64,000 nucleotides of DNA from Streptomyces sp. NBC_00654 (GCF_026341775.1 NZ_JAPEOB010000002.1:2542001-2606000), one strand, 5' to 3'. Shown: positions 43,031 to 52,609, numbered from the stretch's first letter. The notes: generated by a model not told the origin, from the letters alone. Numbers and translations: made by a program.

Positions 43031-43813
43031 TTACGCGGATCCTGTACCTTCCGGCGCCGTCGCGACGGCTGCCTGGGCGACCGCTGGTTGAGCGGTCGGG
43101 GCTGCCTCGCGGTCAGGCGCGAGCGGGTCGGTCACCGTGCCGGACTCCTCGTCGAAGAGCCCCTGCTCCAGCCTGGTCACCGCTGCGGCAACCGGCGGCG
43201 CGAGGTCGGCCACAGCTCGGAGACCGGACAGGACGTCGTCGGGTCGCACGGCAGGTGTCACGTGCCGAACAACCAGCCGCAGTATCGCACAGGGCTTGTC
43301 CCCGGGCCTATCAGGCTGTGGATCAAGAGCCTGCAGGTCGGCGACGGCCGCACGGGCGTCAAAGGTCCGCATCCCGTTCTTCGCCCGGCGCTGGACCTCG
43401 ACGGTCCCGGCGTCGTTGAAGGCGGAAACGGCCTTGCGGGCGTCCTCGGGCGTCACTCCGTCGAGGCGCATCTCCCAGACGGACGCGGTCAGTCTGTCGG
43501 CGAGACCCGAGGTACGGGCCTCCACCGCGTCGGTGATGTCGAGCCCGTCCGGCAGCGACTCGTCGAGCAGTGCGCGCAGCACATCGGGGTCACGCGCCTC
43601 GGTGAGGGCGATCTCCAGGAACTCGGCCTCGCTGCCCGTGCCGGTGGGGGCGGCATTGGCGTACGACACCTTGGGGTGCGGGGTGAAGCCGGCCGAGTAC
43701 GCCATCGGCACCTCGGAGCGGCGCAGTGCCCGCTCGAAGGCCCGCTGGAAGTCTCGGTGGCTGGTGAACCGGAGGCGGCCGCGCTTGGTGTAGCGCAGGC
43801 GGATGCGCTGCAC
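43031..43813 (-). CDS. TIGR03936/DUF2344 family protein
   Basis: 260 residues from GTG 43813, or about 274 if a CTG at 43855 (GGAGAA upstream) is used. It starts with RIRLRYTKRGRLRFTSHRDFQRAFERALRR and continues VPMAYSAGFTPHPKVSYANA, the block that defines the radical-SAM-linked DUF2344 family. In actinobacteria such genes accompany the TIGR03960 radical SAM gene, which is present here at 45621. The C-terminus is Ala/Pro-rich. In some other bacteria the two are one fused protein, so a joint tRNA- or RNA-modifying role is suspected but not shown. Confidence 0.88.
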   Translation of the reverse strand: MQRIRLRYTKRGRLRFTSHRDFQRAFERALRRSEVPMAYSAGFTPHPKVSYANAAPTGTGSEAEFLEIALTEARDPDVLRALLDESLPDGLDITDAVEARTSGLADRLTASVWEMRLDGVTPEDARKAVSAFNDAGTVEVQRRAKNGMRTFDARAAVADLQALDPQPDRPGDKPCAILRLVVRHVTPAVRPDDVLSGLRAVADLAPPVAAAVTRLEQGLFDEESGTVTDPLAPDREAAPTAQPAVAQAAVATAPEGTGSA

Positions 43814-43936
43814 TGCCGGTGCGGGCGGCGGGCCTTCGGGCTGTCGCTTGCCCAGTGGTTCTTCTCCTCGGTGCGGGGCGGGCTCGGTGGAGCGCCGCCC
43901 ACGAAATACGGGTGACCCCGGGGCGCCCGCCCCGGC

Positions 43937-44917
43937 TCACCCCCGCTTGAGGGTTTCCGCTCCAAGCGGGGAGATCTCGGGTGCCTGCGCCGCGCTGGGG
44001 ACAGTCGCTGTCTGTTGCGCACTGCCCAGCGTACGCGCAGCAACCGTGCCCCGTTCCCCGGCCCGGGGGTCCGCTCCTCCCCCGACCAGCGCCCGCCAGG
44101 CGTCCCGGCGGGCCTGCCGTACGCTCTCGCGGGCCGCTCGCAGGGCGTCGCGGGCGGCCCGCCCGGCCTCCACAGCGGCCCATTTGGCGGGGGCCCAGAC
44201 CGCGTCGCGCACAAAATGCCCGACCGGGGTGCACACCGAGCGGTAGGCCCAGGCCACCGGGGCGCCGACCAGATGCCGGGCCAGCCAGGCCAGGGCCCGG
44301 CCGATGGCCCGGGAGAGGTATCCGGCGACCCGCCAGGCGACCTCGATCGCGGCGCCGATCTCCCGGCCGACCGGGGCGAGCACCCGCCGGTACAGCCAGG
44401 AGACGGGGGCGACCAGCAGCGTCAGGACCAGCCGTACGAGGGCTGCCGCCAGGCCCCGCGCGGCGGCCGCGATGCCGCGTCCCACCATGACGAGCAGCCA
44501 GGAGACGCCGTGTCCGACCGGAGTGAGGACCGTCCCGTACAGCCACGCCAGCGGTACGACCAGTCCGTACCGCACCACCGGCACCACCACGTACCGCCAC
44601 AGGCCGATCCAGGGCCGGATGAACAGTGCGGTGGCCAGCCACAGCAGGCCATGGCCGAGCGGGGTGAGGACGGTGCGGTACAGCCAGGCCGACGGGACCG
44701 CGACGAGCGTGTCGAACAGCAGGCCCAGGGCCCGGCCCAGCGGGCGCAGCAGTACCCGTTCGGCGGCACGCCAGGCGACGGCGAGCGCGTCCCGGACCAT
44801 GCGTACGGGCAGCACGATCACCAGGACCACGATCCGTACCGGAATCCTGATCAGGGTGGTCAGGCAGCCTTCACCGGGCTCGTACGCCTGTGGTGCCTGG
44901 TGCTTGCCGTGTTCCAT
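43937..44917 (-). CDS. Repeat-built membrane-associated protein (326 aa)
   Basis: 326 residues from ATG 44917. Four copies of a unit P-x-A-W-L-Y-R-x-V-L-T-P-x-G-H occur at about residues 74-91, 121-138, 170-187 and 219-236, a period of 47-49, each followed by a hydrophobic or amphipathic helix. Basic residues between units suggest repeated membrane-surface helices rather than clean TM segments. The C-terminus is Ala/Arg-rich and ends with a disordered tail. I know of no named family. It sits between the GNAT gene and the DUF2344 gene on the same strand. Confidence 0.78.
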   Translation of the reverse strand: MEHGKHQAPQAYEPGEGCLTTLIRIPVRIVVLVIVLPVRMVRDALAVAWRAAERVLLRPLGRALGLLFDTLVAVPSAWLYRTVLTPLGHGLLWLATALFIRPWIGLWRYVVVPVVRYGLVVPLAWLYGTVLTPVGHGVSWLLVMVGRGIAAAARGLAAALVRLVLTLLVAPVSWLYRRVLAPVGREIGAAIEVAWRVAGYLSRAIGRALAWLARHLVGAPVAWAYRSVCTPVGHFVRDAVWAPAKWAAVEAGRAARDALRAARESVRQARRDAWRALVGGGADPRAGERGTVAARTLGSAQQTATVPSAAQAPEISPLGAETLKRG

Positions 44918-44934
44918 GCCGTGAATGACGCGAC

Positions 44935-44964
44935 GGCCCGGTCCGGAGTTTCCCGGACCGGGCC
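44935..44964 (-). terminator. Terminator after the GNAT gene
   Basis: A 12-base-pair stem GGCCCGGTCCGG / CCGGACCGGGCC with a six-base loop, 16 bases past the stop at 44980 and before the start of the repeat-built membrane protein. Confidence 0.8.
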
Positions 44965-44979
44965 ATCGTCACCGAGCTG

Positions 44980-45552
44980 TCACCCGGCGGGAGCAGGGGC
45001 GGAGTGACCGGTCGGTGTCACCGGCGACCGCACACCGAACCACTGCTCGGCGCCGTACTCCTCGAACCGCTCCAGCTCGGTGAACCCCAGCTTCGCCGCG
45101 AGACGCATCGCGCGGTCGTTGGCGGTCTGCGTACAGAGCACCACCGGCTCGCCGGGAAGCGCGTCGGCGAACCAGTCCAGTGCCGCCGAGCACGCCTCGG
45201 CGGCGTACCCGCGGCCCCACGCCCGCGGCAGGAACAGGTAGCCCAGCTCGGCCTCACCGCCGTCCGGGCGGACGTGCCCCGGGCGCTCCGCGTCGCGCCG
45301 GTCGAGCGTGGTCATGCCGATCATCGCTCCGTCGAGCTCCACCACGAAGAGGCCGGGGCGCCGGCCGGGGACCTCGGGCACCGCGCGTTCCAGTTCGCCG
45401 CGCGGCCGGTGACCACCGATGTGGGTACCCACCTCCGGCGAGGCGAAGAGTTCGACGAACGCCGCACGGTCGCGGGCCTCGGACTCGCGGAGCACGAGCC
45501 TCTCCGTCCTGATCGGGGCGGGCGGCCAGGCGTCGGGTCCCAGCCCGGTCAT
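44980..45552 (-). CDS. GNAT-family N-acetyltransferase (RimJ-like)
   Basis: 190 residues from ATG 45552 (GAGAGG upstream). It has the RimJ/RimL-type start IRTERLVLRESEARDRAAF, the GGEAELGYLFLPRAWGRGYAAEA block (acetyl-CoA P-loop R-G-x-G-x-A with the pyrophosphate-binding core GRGYAAEA), then NDRAMRLAAKLGF and RFEEYG. The target (ribosomal N-terminus, antibiotic or small molecule) cannot be read. Upstream in the minus direction is the TIGR03960 gene, 68 bases away. Confidence 0.9.
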   Translation of the reverse strand: MTGLGPDAWPPAPIRTERLVLRESEARDRAAFVELFASPEVGTHIGGHRPRGELERAVPEVPGRRPGLFVVELDGAMIGMTTLDRRDAERPGHVRPDGGEAELGYLFLPRAWGRGYAAEACSAALDWFADALPGEPVVLCTQTANDRAMRLAAKLGFTELERFEEYGAEQWFGVRSPVTPTGHSAPAPAG

Positions 45553-45620
45553 GGCGGGCATCCTCTCGCGCGCCTGCCGGGCGGGAGCCCCCGGACGGCC
45601 GGCATCACCGCTGGTCACGG

Positions 45621-47546
45621 CTACTTCTTCACGGTGAGTGGGAGCAACTTCTTGCCCGTCGGGCCGATCTGGATGCTGGTGTCCATCTGCGGGCAGACGC
45701 CGCAGTCGAAGCACGGGGTCCAGCGGCAGTCCTCGACCTCGGTCTCGTCGAGCGAGTCCTGCCAGTCCTCCCAGAGCCAGTCCTTGTCGAGGCCGGAGTC
45801 GAGGTGGTCCCAGGGCAGGACCTCCTCGTACGTACGCTCCCGGGTGGTGTACCAGTCGACGTCCACGCCGAACCCGGGCAGCGTCTTCTCGGCGCTGGCC
45901 ATCCAGAGGTCGTAGCTGAAGTGCTCGCGCCAGCCGTCGAAGCGGCCGCCGGCCTCGTAGACGGCGCGGATGACGGAGCCCACCCGGCGGTCACCGCGCG
46001 AGAGCAGGCCCTCGACGATGCCGGGCTTGCCGTCGTGGTAGCGGAAGCCGATGGAGCGGCCGTACTTCTTGTCGCCGCGGATCTTGTCGCGGAGCTTCGT
46101 CAGCCGGGCGTCGGTCTCCTCGGCGCTGAGCTGCGGGGCCCACTGGAAGGGGGTGTGCGGCTTGGGCACGAAACCGCCGATGGAGACGGTGCAGCGGATG
46201 TCGTTCTGGCCGGAGACCTCGCGGCCCTTGGCGATCACCTTGACCGCCATGTCACCGATCTGGAGGACGTCCTCGTCGGTCTCGGTGGGCAGGCCGCACA
46301 TGAAGTACAGCTTCACCTGGCGCCAGCCGTTGCCGTACGCGGTGGAGACCGTACGGATCAGGTCCTCCTCCGAGACCATCTTGTTGATGACCTTGCGCAT
46401 GCGCTCGGAGCCGCCCTCGGGGGCGAAGGTGAGCCCGGAGCGGCGGCCGTTGCGGGTCAGCTCGTTGGCCAGGTCCACGTTGAACGCGTCGACGCGGGTG
46501 GAGGGCAGCGAGAGGCCGATCTTGTCCTCGGTGTACCGGTCGGCGAGGCCCTTGGCGATCTCACCGATCTCGGTGTGGTCCGCGGAGGAGAGGGACAGCA
46601 GGCCGACCTCTTCGAAGCCGGTGGCCTTGAGGCCCTTCTCGACCATCTCGCCGATGCCGGTGATGCTTCGCTCCCGCACGGGGCGCGTGATCATGCCGGC
46701 CTGGCAGAAACGGCAGCCGCGGGTGCAGCCGCGGAAGATCTCGACGGACATCCGCTCGTGGACGGTCTCCGCGAGCGGGACCAGCGGCTGCTTCGGGTAG
46801 GGCCACTCGTCGAGGTCCATGACGGTGTGCTTGGACACGCGCCACGGCACGCCGGACCGGTTGGGCACGACACGGCCGATGCGGCCGTCGGGGAGGTACT
46901 CGACGTCGTAGAAGCGCGGGACGTAGACGCCGCCCGTCCTGGACAGCCGGAACAGCACCTCGTCACGGCCACCGGGACGGCCTTCGGCCTTCCAGGCCCG
47001 GACGATCTCGGTGATCTCCAGGACCGCCTGCTCGCCGTCGCCGATGACCGCGCAGTCGATGAACTCCGCGATCGGCTCGGGGTTGAACGCGGCGTGGCCG
47101 CCCGCGAGGACGATCGGGTCGTCGACCGTACGGTCCGCGGCCTCCAGCGGGATGCCCGCGAGGTCGAGGGCGGTGAGCATGTTGGTGTAGCCCAGCTCGG
47201 TGGAGAAGCTGAGCCCGAAGACGTCGAAGGCGCCGACGGGACGGTGGCTGTCCACGGTGAACTGCGGGACCCGGTGTTCGCGCATCAGCGCTTCGAGGTC
47301 GGGCCAGACGCTGTAGGTGCGCTCGGCGAGGACGCCCTCGCGCTCGTTGAGTACCTCGTAAAGGATCATGACGCCCTGGTTGGGCAGTCCGACCTCGTAG
47401 GCGTCGGGGTACATGAGGGCCCAACGGACGTCGCAGCTGTCCCAATCCTTGACGGTGGAGTTCAGCTCACCGCCGACGTACTGGATGGGCTTCTGCACAT
47501 GCGGGAGCAGAGCTTCGAGCTGTGGGAAGACCGACTCGGCAGACAT
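45621..47546 (-). CDS. TIGR03960-type B12-binding/radical SAM protein
   Basis: 641 residues. N-terminal B12-binding-like region (ALMYPDAYEVGLPNQG, VFGLSFSTELGYTN, VLAGGHAAFNPEPI), then a radical SAM core with C274, C278 and C281 in RGCTRGCRFCQAG, followed by LSLSSADHTEIG and FAPEGGSERMRKV. The C-terminal part ends with a second cysteine cluster, CRWTPCFDCGVC, that may bind an extra Fe-S centre. ATG 47546. This family is always near a DUF2344 gene, which is present at 43031. Exact substrate unknown. Confidence 0.92.
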   Translation of the reverse strand: MSAESVFPQLEALLPHVQKPIQYVGGELNSTVKDWDSCDVRWALMYPDAYEVGLPNQGVMILYEVLNEREGVLAERTYSVWPDLEALMREHRVPQFTVDSHRPVGAFDVFGLSFSTELGYTNMLTALDLAGIPLEAADRTVDDPIVLAGGHAAFNPEPIAEFIDCAVIGDGEQAVLEITEIVRAWKAEGRPGGRDEVLFRLSRTGGVYVPRFYDVEYLPDGRIGRVVPNRSGVPWRVSKHTVMDLDEWPYPKQPLVPLAETVHERMSVEIFRGCTRGCRFCQAGMITRPVRERSITGIGEMVEKGLKATGFEEVGLLSLSSADHTEIGEIAKGLADRYTEDKIGLSLPSTRVDAFNVDLANELTRNGRRSGLTFAPEGGSERMRKVINKMVSEEDLIRTVSTAYGNGWRQVKLYFMCGLPTETDEDVLQIGDMAVKVIAKGREVSGQNDIRCTVSIGGFVPKPHTPFQWAPQLSAEETDARLTKLRDKIRGDKKYGRSIGFRYHDGKPGIVEGLLSRGDRRVGSVIRAVYEAGGRFDGWREHFSYDLWMASAEKTLPGFGVDVDWYTTRERTYEEVLPWDHLDSGLDKDWLWEDWQDSLDETEVEDCRWTPCFDCGVCPQMDTSIQIGPTGKKLLPLTVKK

Positions 47547-47598
47547 CTCGCGAACCTTCGTGAGCTGGCAGGGGTGACCATCCAGCGTACCCCGCTGC

Positions 47599-49167
47599 TC
47601 AGCCCTTCAGATCCGCCCGCACTTCCGGCCCGGACGCCTTCCGCCAGACCTCCGGCAGCTCTCTCTCACCGGCCGCCGCCCGCGCCTCCTCCCTGCCGTA
47701 CAGCAGTCCCCAGGTGAAGGCGGACTCCCCCGCCGCGTGTGCCTGGACCGCGAGGTCGCGCAGCGCCGCGCGGGCGACGACGCTGTCCTGGTGGTCGCCG
47801 AGGAGGGTCTGTACGGCCTTGGTCCTGCGGGCGAACCGCTTGGCGGGCCTGCCCAGCGCGGGCCTGGCCGCCTCGCCCGCGTACCGGGCGCGTTTGGCCG
47901 CCTTGCGGGCCCCGTGCAGCGCCAGGTCGCGTTCGTGGCCGGGCGGGAGCGCGAGGGCGTGGCCGATGCGGGCGGCGAGGCGGTCATGGTCCTTCAGCAC
48001 CGCGCGGGGCAGGGCCTTGGCAGGCTTGCTGGCCGCGCCGGGCAGCAGTGGCGGGTCCGCGCGGAGCGCGTCCAGGGAGTCCAGGAGGGTGAGGTAGCGC
48101 TGCCCGTCGAGCAGGGCGACGGTGCGGCGGCGGGAGCCGGCGCGGCGGGCCGCCGACCAGATCCGCAGCCGGCCGCGGACGGGGCCGAGGCACAGGGTGC
48201 GGGGCAGTTCGGCGAGCGCGGTGCGCAGCCGTTCGTCGAGGACTTCCCGGTCGCGCTCGACGCCGAGCTCGGCGGCGAGCCACTTCAGCTCCTCGCGCAC
48301 CGGATCGGTGACCGCGCGGTCCAGCACCTTGCGGTACGTCGCGAAGGCGCTGCGCAGCCGCCGGGTGGCGACGCGCATCCGGTGCAGGGAGTCGGGCAGG
48401 TCGCGCCGCACGGCGGGGTCGAGGGAGATGATCGCCTCGATCTGTTCGCGTACGTAGGCGAGGACGTGGTCGCCCGCGGTGGCCCGTGCCTTCCGGCCGC
48501 TGCCCCGCCCGTCCCCGGTTCCGCTCCCGCTCCCGTTCCCGCTCCCTCGGCGCGTCGTCGCCGGGGCGGTCTCGGCGAGGGCTCTGGCCAGCTTGGAGGC
48601 GGAGGCCGAGGGGTGTACCCCGGCCTCGCGCAGCCTGCGTTCGACCACGTCCAGGAAGGCGGGGTCGCCGTCGTCGGCCAGTTCCACCTCCAGCTCGGTC
48701 CACTCCGCGGTGGCGCCGCCGCCGTCCTCGGTGAGCCGTTCGGCGCGGACCCGGTCGATGCTGAGCTCGGCGAGGAGGGTGCCGTCGGCGGCGAGCAGAT
48801 GGTGGACGTCACGGGCGGAGCGCAGCCGTACGACGGGGACGAGTGCGGTGTGCCGGACCCGGGAGCGGAGCAGTGCGGCGAGCCCGGCGGGCAGGGTGTC
48901 GGCGAGCGGGGCGCGGATCTCGTCACGGATGCCGGTGGCGACGGGGAACTTCAGGTGCCAGCCCTCGTCGTCGCCGCCGGTCCGGCGCCGCAGGGTGAGG
49001 GAGGCCGCGGCGAGCCGGAGGTCCTCGGTGTCGTAGTAGACGGCGTCGAGCTCATGGACGCCTCGGTGGGCGACTTCGAGGACCCCGGCCGCGCGGGTCA
49101 GGTCGGGCAGCCGGGTTCCGGGAGCCGCTTCGTACTTCCGCTCGATCTCACGCTTCGAGTCCGCCAT
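47599..49167 (-). CDS. CYTH-CHAD domain protein
   Basis: 522 residues. N-terminal CYTH domain (residues about 1-200): EIERKYE at 7-13, YYDTEDLRLAAASLTLRRR, GWHLKFPV, WTELEVEL. A Gly/Ser linker (RRGSGNGSGSGTGDG) follows, then a CHAD domain (about 240-510) with LHRMRVATRRLRSAFATYR and RKAAKRARYAGEAA, a basic histidine-containing helix bundle that binds polyphosphate. Typical members are inorganic triphosphatases or polyphosphate-granule proteins. ATG 49167. The gene is 74 bases from rodA. Confidence 0.92.
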   Translation of the reverse strand: MADSKREIERKYEAAPGTRLPDLTRAAGVLEVAHRGVHELDAVYYDTEDLRLAAASLTLRRRTGGDDEGWHLKFPVATGIRDEIRAPLADTLPAGLAALLRSRVRHTALVPVVRLRSARDVHHLLAADGTLLAELSIDRVRAERLTEDGGGATAEWTELEVELADDGDPAFLDVVERRLREAGVHPSASASKLARALAETAPATTRRGSGNGSGSGTGDGRGSGRKARATAGDHVLAYVREQIEAIISLDPAVRRDLPDSLHRMRVATRRLRSAFATYRKVLDRAVTDPVREELKWLAAELGVERDREVLDERLRTALAELPRTLCLGPVRGRLRIWSAARRAGSRRRTVALLDGQRYLTLLDSLDALRADPPLLPGAASKPAKALPRAVLKDHDRLAARIGHALALPPGHERDLALHGARKAAKRARYAGEAARPALGRPAKRFARRTKAVQTLLGDHQDSVVARAALRDLAVQAHAAGESAFTWGLLYGREEARAAAGERELPEVWRKASGPEVRADLKG

Positions 49168-49241
49168 GTACCGAATCTAGAGGCAGGACAGCCTTTGGAC
49201 GCGTTGTCCGCGACGAGGGCGGGGCGTGGTGTCCGCACGTC

Positions 49242-50435
49242 TCAGGCCGTTATCGGCCGCTGCACCCTGATCGACTGCAACAGCCCGATCGCCACCCAGA
49301 CGGCGAACATCGAGGACCCTCCGTAGGACACGAACGGCAGCGGCAGACCCGCCACCGGCATGATGCCGAGGGTCATCCCGATGTTCTCGAAGGCCTGGAA
49401 GGCGAACCAGGCGATGATGCCCGCGGCGACGATCGTGCCGTACAGCTCGGTGGTCTCGCGGGCGATCCGGCAGGCGCGCCACAGGACGACGCCGAGCAGG
49501 ACGAGGATCAGTCCGGCGCCGAGGAAGCCCAGTTCCTCACCGGCGACGGTGAAGACGAAGTCGGTCTGCTGCTCGGGGACGAACTGGCCGGTGGTCTGGG
49601 TGCCCTCGAACAGCCCGGTGCCGGTGAGGCCGCCGGAGCCGATCGCGATGCGGGCCTGGTTGGTGTTGTAGCCGACGCCCGCCGGGTCCAGCGCCGGGTT
49701 GGCGAAGGCCGCGAAGCGCGCGATCTGGTAGTCGTCGAGCAGCCCGAGCTGCCAGATGGAGACCGCGCCCGCGGTGCCCGCTCCGAGCAGTCCGAAGACC
49801 CAGCGGTTGGAGGCTCCGGAGGCCAGCAGCACACCGAGCACGATGACGGCCATGACCATCACCGAGCCGAGGTCCGGCATCAGCATGACGACGGCCATCG
49901 GGATGACGGCCAGGCCGAGCGCCTTGGCGACCGTCCGGTGGTCCGGGTGCAGCTGGTCGCCCGCGTCGACCCGGGCGGCGAGCAGCATCGCCATGCCCAG
50001 GATGATGGTGATCTTGGTGAACTCGGAGGGCTGGAGGGAGAAGCCGCCGCCGACGATGATCCACGCGTGGGCGCCGTTGACCGTGGCGCCCAGCGGGGTG
50101 AGCACGGCCATGACCAGGAGCACCGAGAGGCCGTACAGGATCGGGACCGCCCCGCGCAGGGTGCGGTGGCCGAGCCAGATCGTGCCGATCATCAGGGCGA
50201 CGCCGATGCCGGTGTTCAGGGCGTGCCGGAAGAAGAAGTAGTACGGGTCGCCGTGGGTGAGCGTGTCGCGGTTGCGGGTGGCGGACCAGACGAGCAGCGA
50301 GCCGATGAAGGAGAGCGCGAGCGCCGAGCCGAGCAGCGGCCAGTCGAGCCGGCGCACGACGGAGTCCCGGGCGGTGAGCTTGGCCCAGGAACCGCGTTCG
50401 GGGGCGTACCGGGAGACGGAGAAGCCGCCGGCCAT
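49242..50435 (-). CDS. rodA: SEDS peptidoglycan glycosyltransferase RodA
   Basis: 397 residues with about ten membrane helices. Landmarks of RodA/FtsW: LVWSATRN, HALNTGIGVALM, HAWIIVGGGFSLQPSEFTKI, LMLMPDLGSVMVM, the long extracellular loop with GYNTNQARIAIGSGGLTGTGLFEG, QTDFVFTVAGEELGFLG and GLPLPFVSYGGSSM. It polymerises lipid II together with PBP2. ATG 50435 overlaps the mrdA stop by one base (TGATG), so they are translationally coupled. In Streptomyces the homologue is required for normal spore-wall growth. Confidence 0.96.
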   Translation of the reverse strand: MAGGFSVSRYAPERGSWAKLTARDSVVRRLDWPLLGSALALSFIGSLLVWSATRNRDTLTHGDPYYFFFRHALNTGIGVALMIGTIWLGHRTLRGAVPILYGLSVLLVMAVLTPLGATVNGAHAWIIVGGGFSLQPSEFTKITIILGMAMLLAARVDAGDQLHPDHRTVAKALGLAVIPMAVVMLMPDLGSVMVMAVIVLGVLLASGASNRWVFGLLGAGTAGAVSIWQLGLLDDYQIARFAAFANPALDPAGVGYNTNQARIAIGSGGLTGTGLFEGTQTTGQFVPEQQTDFVFTVAGEELGFLGAGLILVLLGVVLWRACRIARETTELYGTIVAAGIIAWFAFQAFENIGMTLGIMPVAGLPLPFVSYGGSSMFAVWVAIGLLQSIRVQRPITA

Positions 50436-52609
50436 CAGTCCCGCCTTCCCGGTGCTCCGGCGAGTGCCTGCTGTCCCTCTTCGAGGGGAGGCTTCTGCGA
50501 GTTCGGGTCGTACGGCTTGATCCTCGGGGCGTCGATCGAGCCGTCGGGCTGGATCTTCGGCAGGGCCTTCTGGGGCTTGGGCAGCAGTGCCTTCTTCAGG
50601 TCCTGCTTGCCCGCGGTGTCGAGGCCGTAGAGGGCGTTGTAGATGTTGCGCACGGCGGGCCCGGAGGCACCGGAGCCGGTGCCGCCCTGGGAGATCGTCA
50701 TGACGATCGAGTAGTCCTTGGTGTACGTGGCGAACCAGGAGGTCGTCTGCTTGCCGTAGACCTCGGCGGTGCCGGTCTTGGCGTGCATCGGGATCTTGTC
50801 CTGGGGCCAGCCGCCGAAGCGCCAGGCGGCCGAGCCCCGGGTCGCGACACCCGCGAGGGCTTCGTCTATTTTGTCGCGCGTGTCTCCGGTGAAGGGGAGC
50901 TTGCCGTGCGACGTGGGCTTGATCTTCTGCACGGTCCTGCCGTCGCCGCTGACGATCGCCTTGCCGACGGTCGGGTCGTACAGGGTGCCGCCGTTGGAGA
51001 TGGCGGCGTAGATGGTCGCCATCTGGATCGGGGTGACGAGGGTGTCGCCCTGGCCGATGGAGTAGTTGACGGAGTCACCGGCGCGCATCTTGTTGCCTTC
51101 GAGGCAGTTCTCGTACGCGATCTGCTCGACGTACGTCCCGCCCTTCTTGCCCTGCTTGCACCAGGCGTCCTTGTTCGCCTTGAAGAAGTCCTGCTTCCAC
51201 TTGCGGTCGGGGACACGGCCGCTGACCTCGTTGGGGAGGTCGATGCCGGTCTCCTTGCCGAGGCCGAACTCGTGGGCCGTCCGGTAGAACCAGTCGTTGG
51301 CGTTCTTCTTCGGCAGAGTGCCGCCGTCCTTCTGCCACTCCTTGTGCGCGAGACCGTAGTAGACGGTGTCGCAGGAGACCTCCAGGGCGCGGCCGAGGGA
51401 GATGCTGCCGTAGCCCTGGGACTCGAAGTTCTTGAAGGTCTGGCCGCCGATGGAGTACGAGCTGGGGCAGGGGTAGTTGCCGTCGAAGTCGTATCCCGCG
51501 TTGACGGCGGCGGTGGAGGAGATCACCTTGAAGATGGAGCCGGGGGCCGCCTGCCCCTGGATGGCCCGGTTCAGCAGCGGGAAGTTGGACTTCTTGCTGG
51601 TGAGCTTGGCGTAGTCCTTGCCGGAGATGCCGCCGACCCAGGAGTTCGGGTCGTAGTTCGGCAGGGAGGCCATGGACACGATGCGGCCGGTCTTGGCCTC
51701 CATGACGACGACGGCTCCGGAGTCCGCCTTGTAGTTCACCCCGGTGTTGCGGTCGAGCTCCTTGCGGGCCGTCTCCATGGCCTGGTTCAGCTCGTACTCG
51801 GCGACCGCCTGGACCCGGGCGTCGATGGAGGTGACGACGCTCGCGCCGGGCTCCGCCTTGTCGTTCGCCGCCTGGCCGATGACCCGGCCGAGGTTGTCGA
51901 CCTCGTAGCGGGTGACGCCCGCCTTGCCGCGCAGCGCCTTGTCGTAGGTGCGCTCCAGCCCGGAGCGGCCGACCTGGTCGGAGCGCAGGTACGGCGAGTC
52001 GGTGTTCTGCGCCTTGGTGATCTCGTCGTCCGTGACCGGGGAGAGGTAGCCGAGGACCTGGGCGGTGTTGGCCTTGCCGGGTGCGGCGTAGCGGCGTACG
52101 GCGGTGGGCTCGGCGGTGATGCCGGGGAAGTCCTCGGCGCGTTCGCGGATCTGGAGGGCCTGCTGGGTGGTGGCCTCGTCGGTGACGGGGATCGGCTGGT
52201 AGGGCGAGCCGTTCCAGCAGGGCTGCGGGGTCTTCGCGTCGCAGAGCCGGACCTTGTCGAGGACGTCCTTGGGCTTCATGTCCAGCACTTCGGCGAGCCG
52301 GGTGAGGACGCTGTTGCCCTTGTCCTCCATCTTCATCAGCTCGGTGCGGCTGGCGGAGACGACGAGCCGGGTCTCGTTGTCGGCGAGCGGTACGCCGCGG
52401 GCGTCGAGGATGGAGCCGCGGACGGCGGGCTGGACGACCTGCTGGACGTGGTTGTTCTTCGCTTCGTCGGTGTATTCCTGGCCGTTGCGGATCTGGAGGT
52501 ACCAGAGGCGGCCGCCGAGGGTGAACAGCAGGGAGAAGACGAGGACCTGAATGACGATGAGCCGGATCTGGACCCGCTGGGTCCGGCCGGTCTCGGGGAT
52601 GTTGCTCAC
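50435..52609 (-). CDS. mrdA: Penicillin-binding protein 2 (class B transpeptidase)
   Basis: 724 residues. One N-terminal TM helix (IRLIVIQVLVFSLLFTLGG), dimerisation region with RGSILDARGVPLADN, and the transpeptidase domain: catalytic S358-x-x-K361 in PGSIFKV, S-C-D (412-414) in VSCDTVYYG, and KTG in HAKTGTAEVYG. Four cysteines occur outside, for example in LCDAKTPQPCW, so disulphides are likely. GTG 52609, overlaps downstream rodA. It crosslinks peptidoglycan for elongation or spore-wall synthesis with RodA. The C-terminal tail is basic/Pro-rich. Confidence 0.96.
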   Translation of the reverse strand: MSNIPETGRTQRVQIRLIVIQVLVFSLLFTLGGRLWYLQIRNGQEYTDEAKNNHVQQVVQPAVRGSILDARGVPLADNETRLVVSASRTELMKMEDKGNSVLTRLAEVLDMKPKDVLDKVRLCDAKTPQPCWNGSPYQPIPVTDEATTQQALQIRERAEDFPGITAEPTAVRRYAAPGKANTAQVLGYLSPVTDDEITKAQNTDSPYLRSDQVGRSGLERTYDKALRGKAGVTRYEVDNLGRVIGQAANDKAEPGASVVTSIDARVQAVAEYELNQAMETARKELDRNTGVNYKADSGAVVVMEAKTGRIVSMASLPNYDPNSWVGGISGKDYAKLTSKKSNFPLLNRAIQGQAAPGSIFKVISSTAAVNAGYDFDGNYPCPSSYSIGGQTFKNFESQGYGSISLGRALEVSCDTVYYGLAHKEWQKDGGTLPKKNANDWFYRTAHEFGLGKETGIDLPNEVSGRVPDRKWKQDFFKANKDAWCKQGKKGGTYVEQIAYENCLEGNKMRAGDSVNYSIGQGDTLVTPIQMATIYAAISNGGTLYDPTVGKAIVSGDGRTVQKIKPTSHGKLPFTGDTRDKIDEALAGVATRGSAAWRFGGWPQDKIPMHAKTGTAEVYGKQTTSWFATYTKDYSIVMTISQGGTGSGASGPAVRNIYNALYGLDTAGKQDLKKALLPKPQKALPKIQPDGSIDAPRIKPYDPNSQKPPLEEGQQALAGAPGRRD

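Noticed and set aside
39522..43091. 1189-residue open frame with striking L/G/T repeats on the plus strand
   Set aside because: It is the exact antisense of rne; its repeats mirror the codons of the rne repeats.
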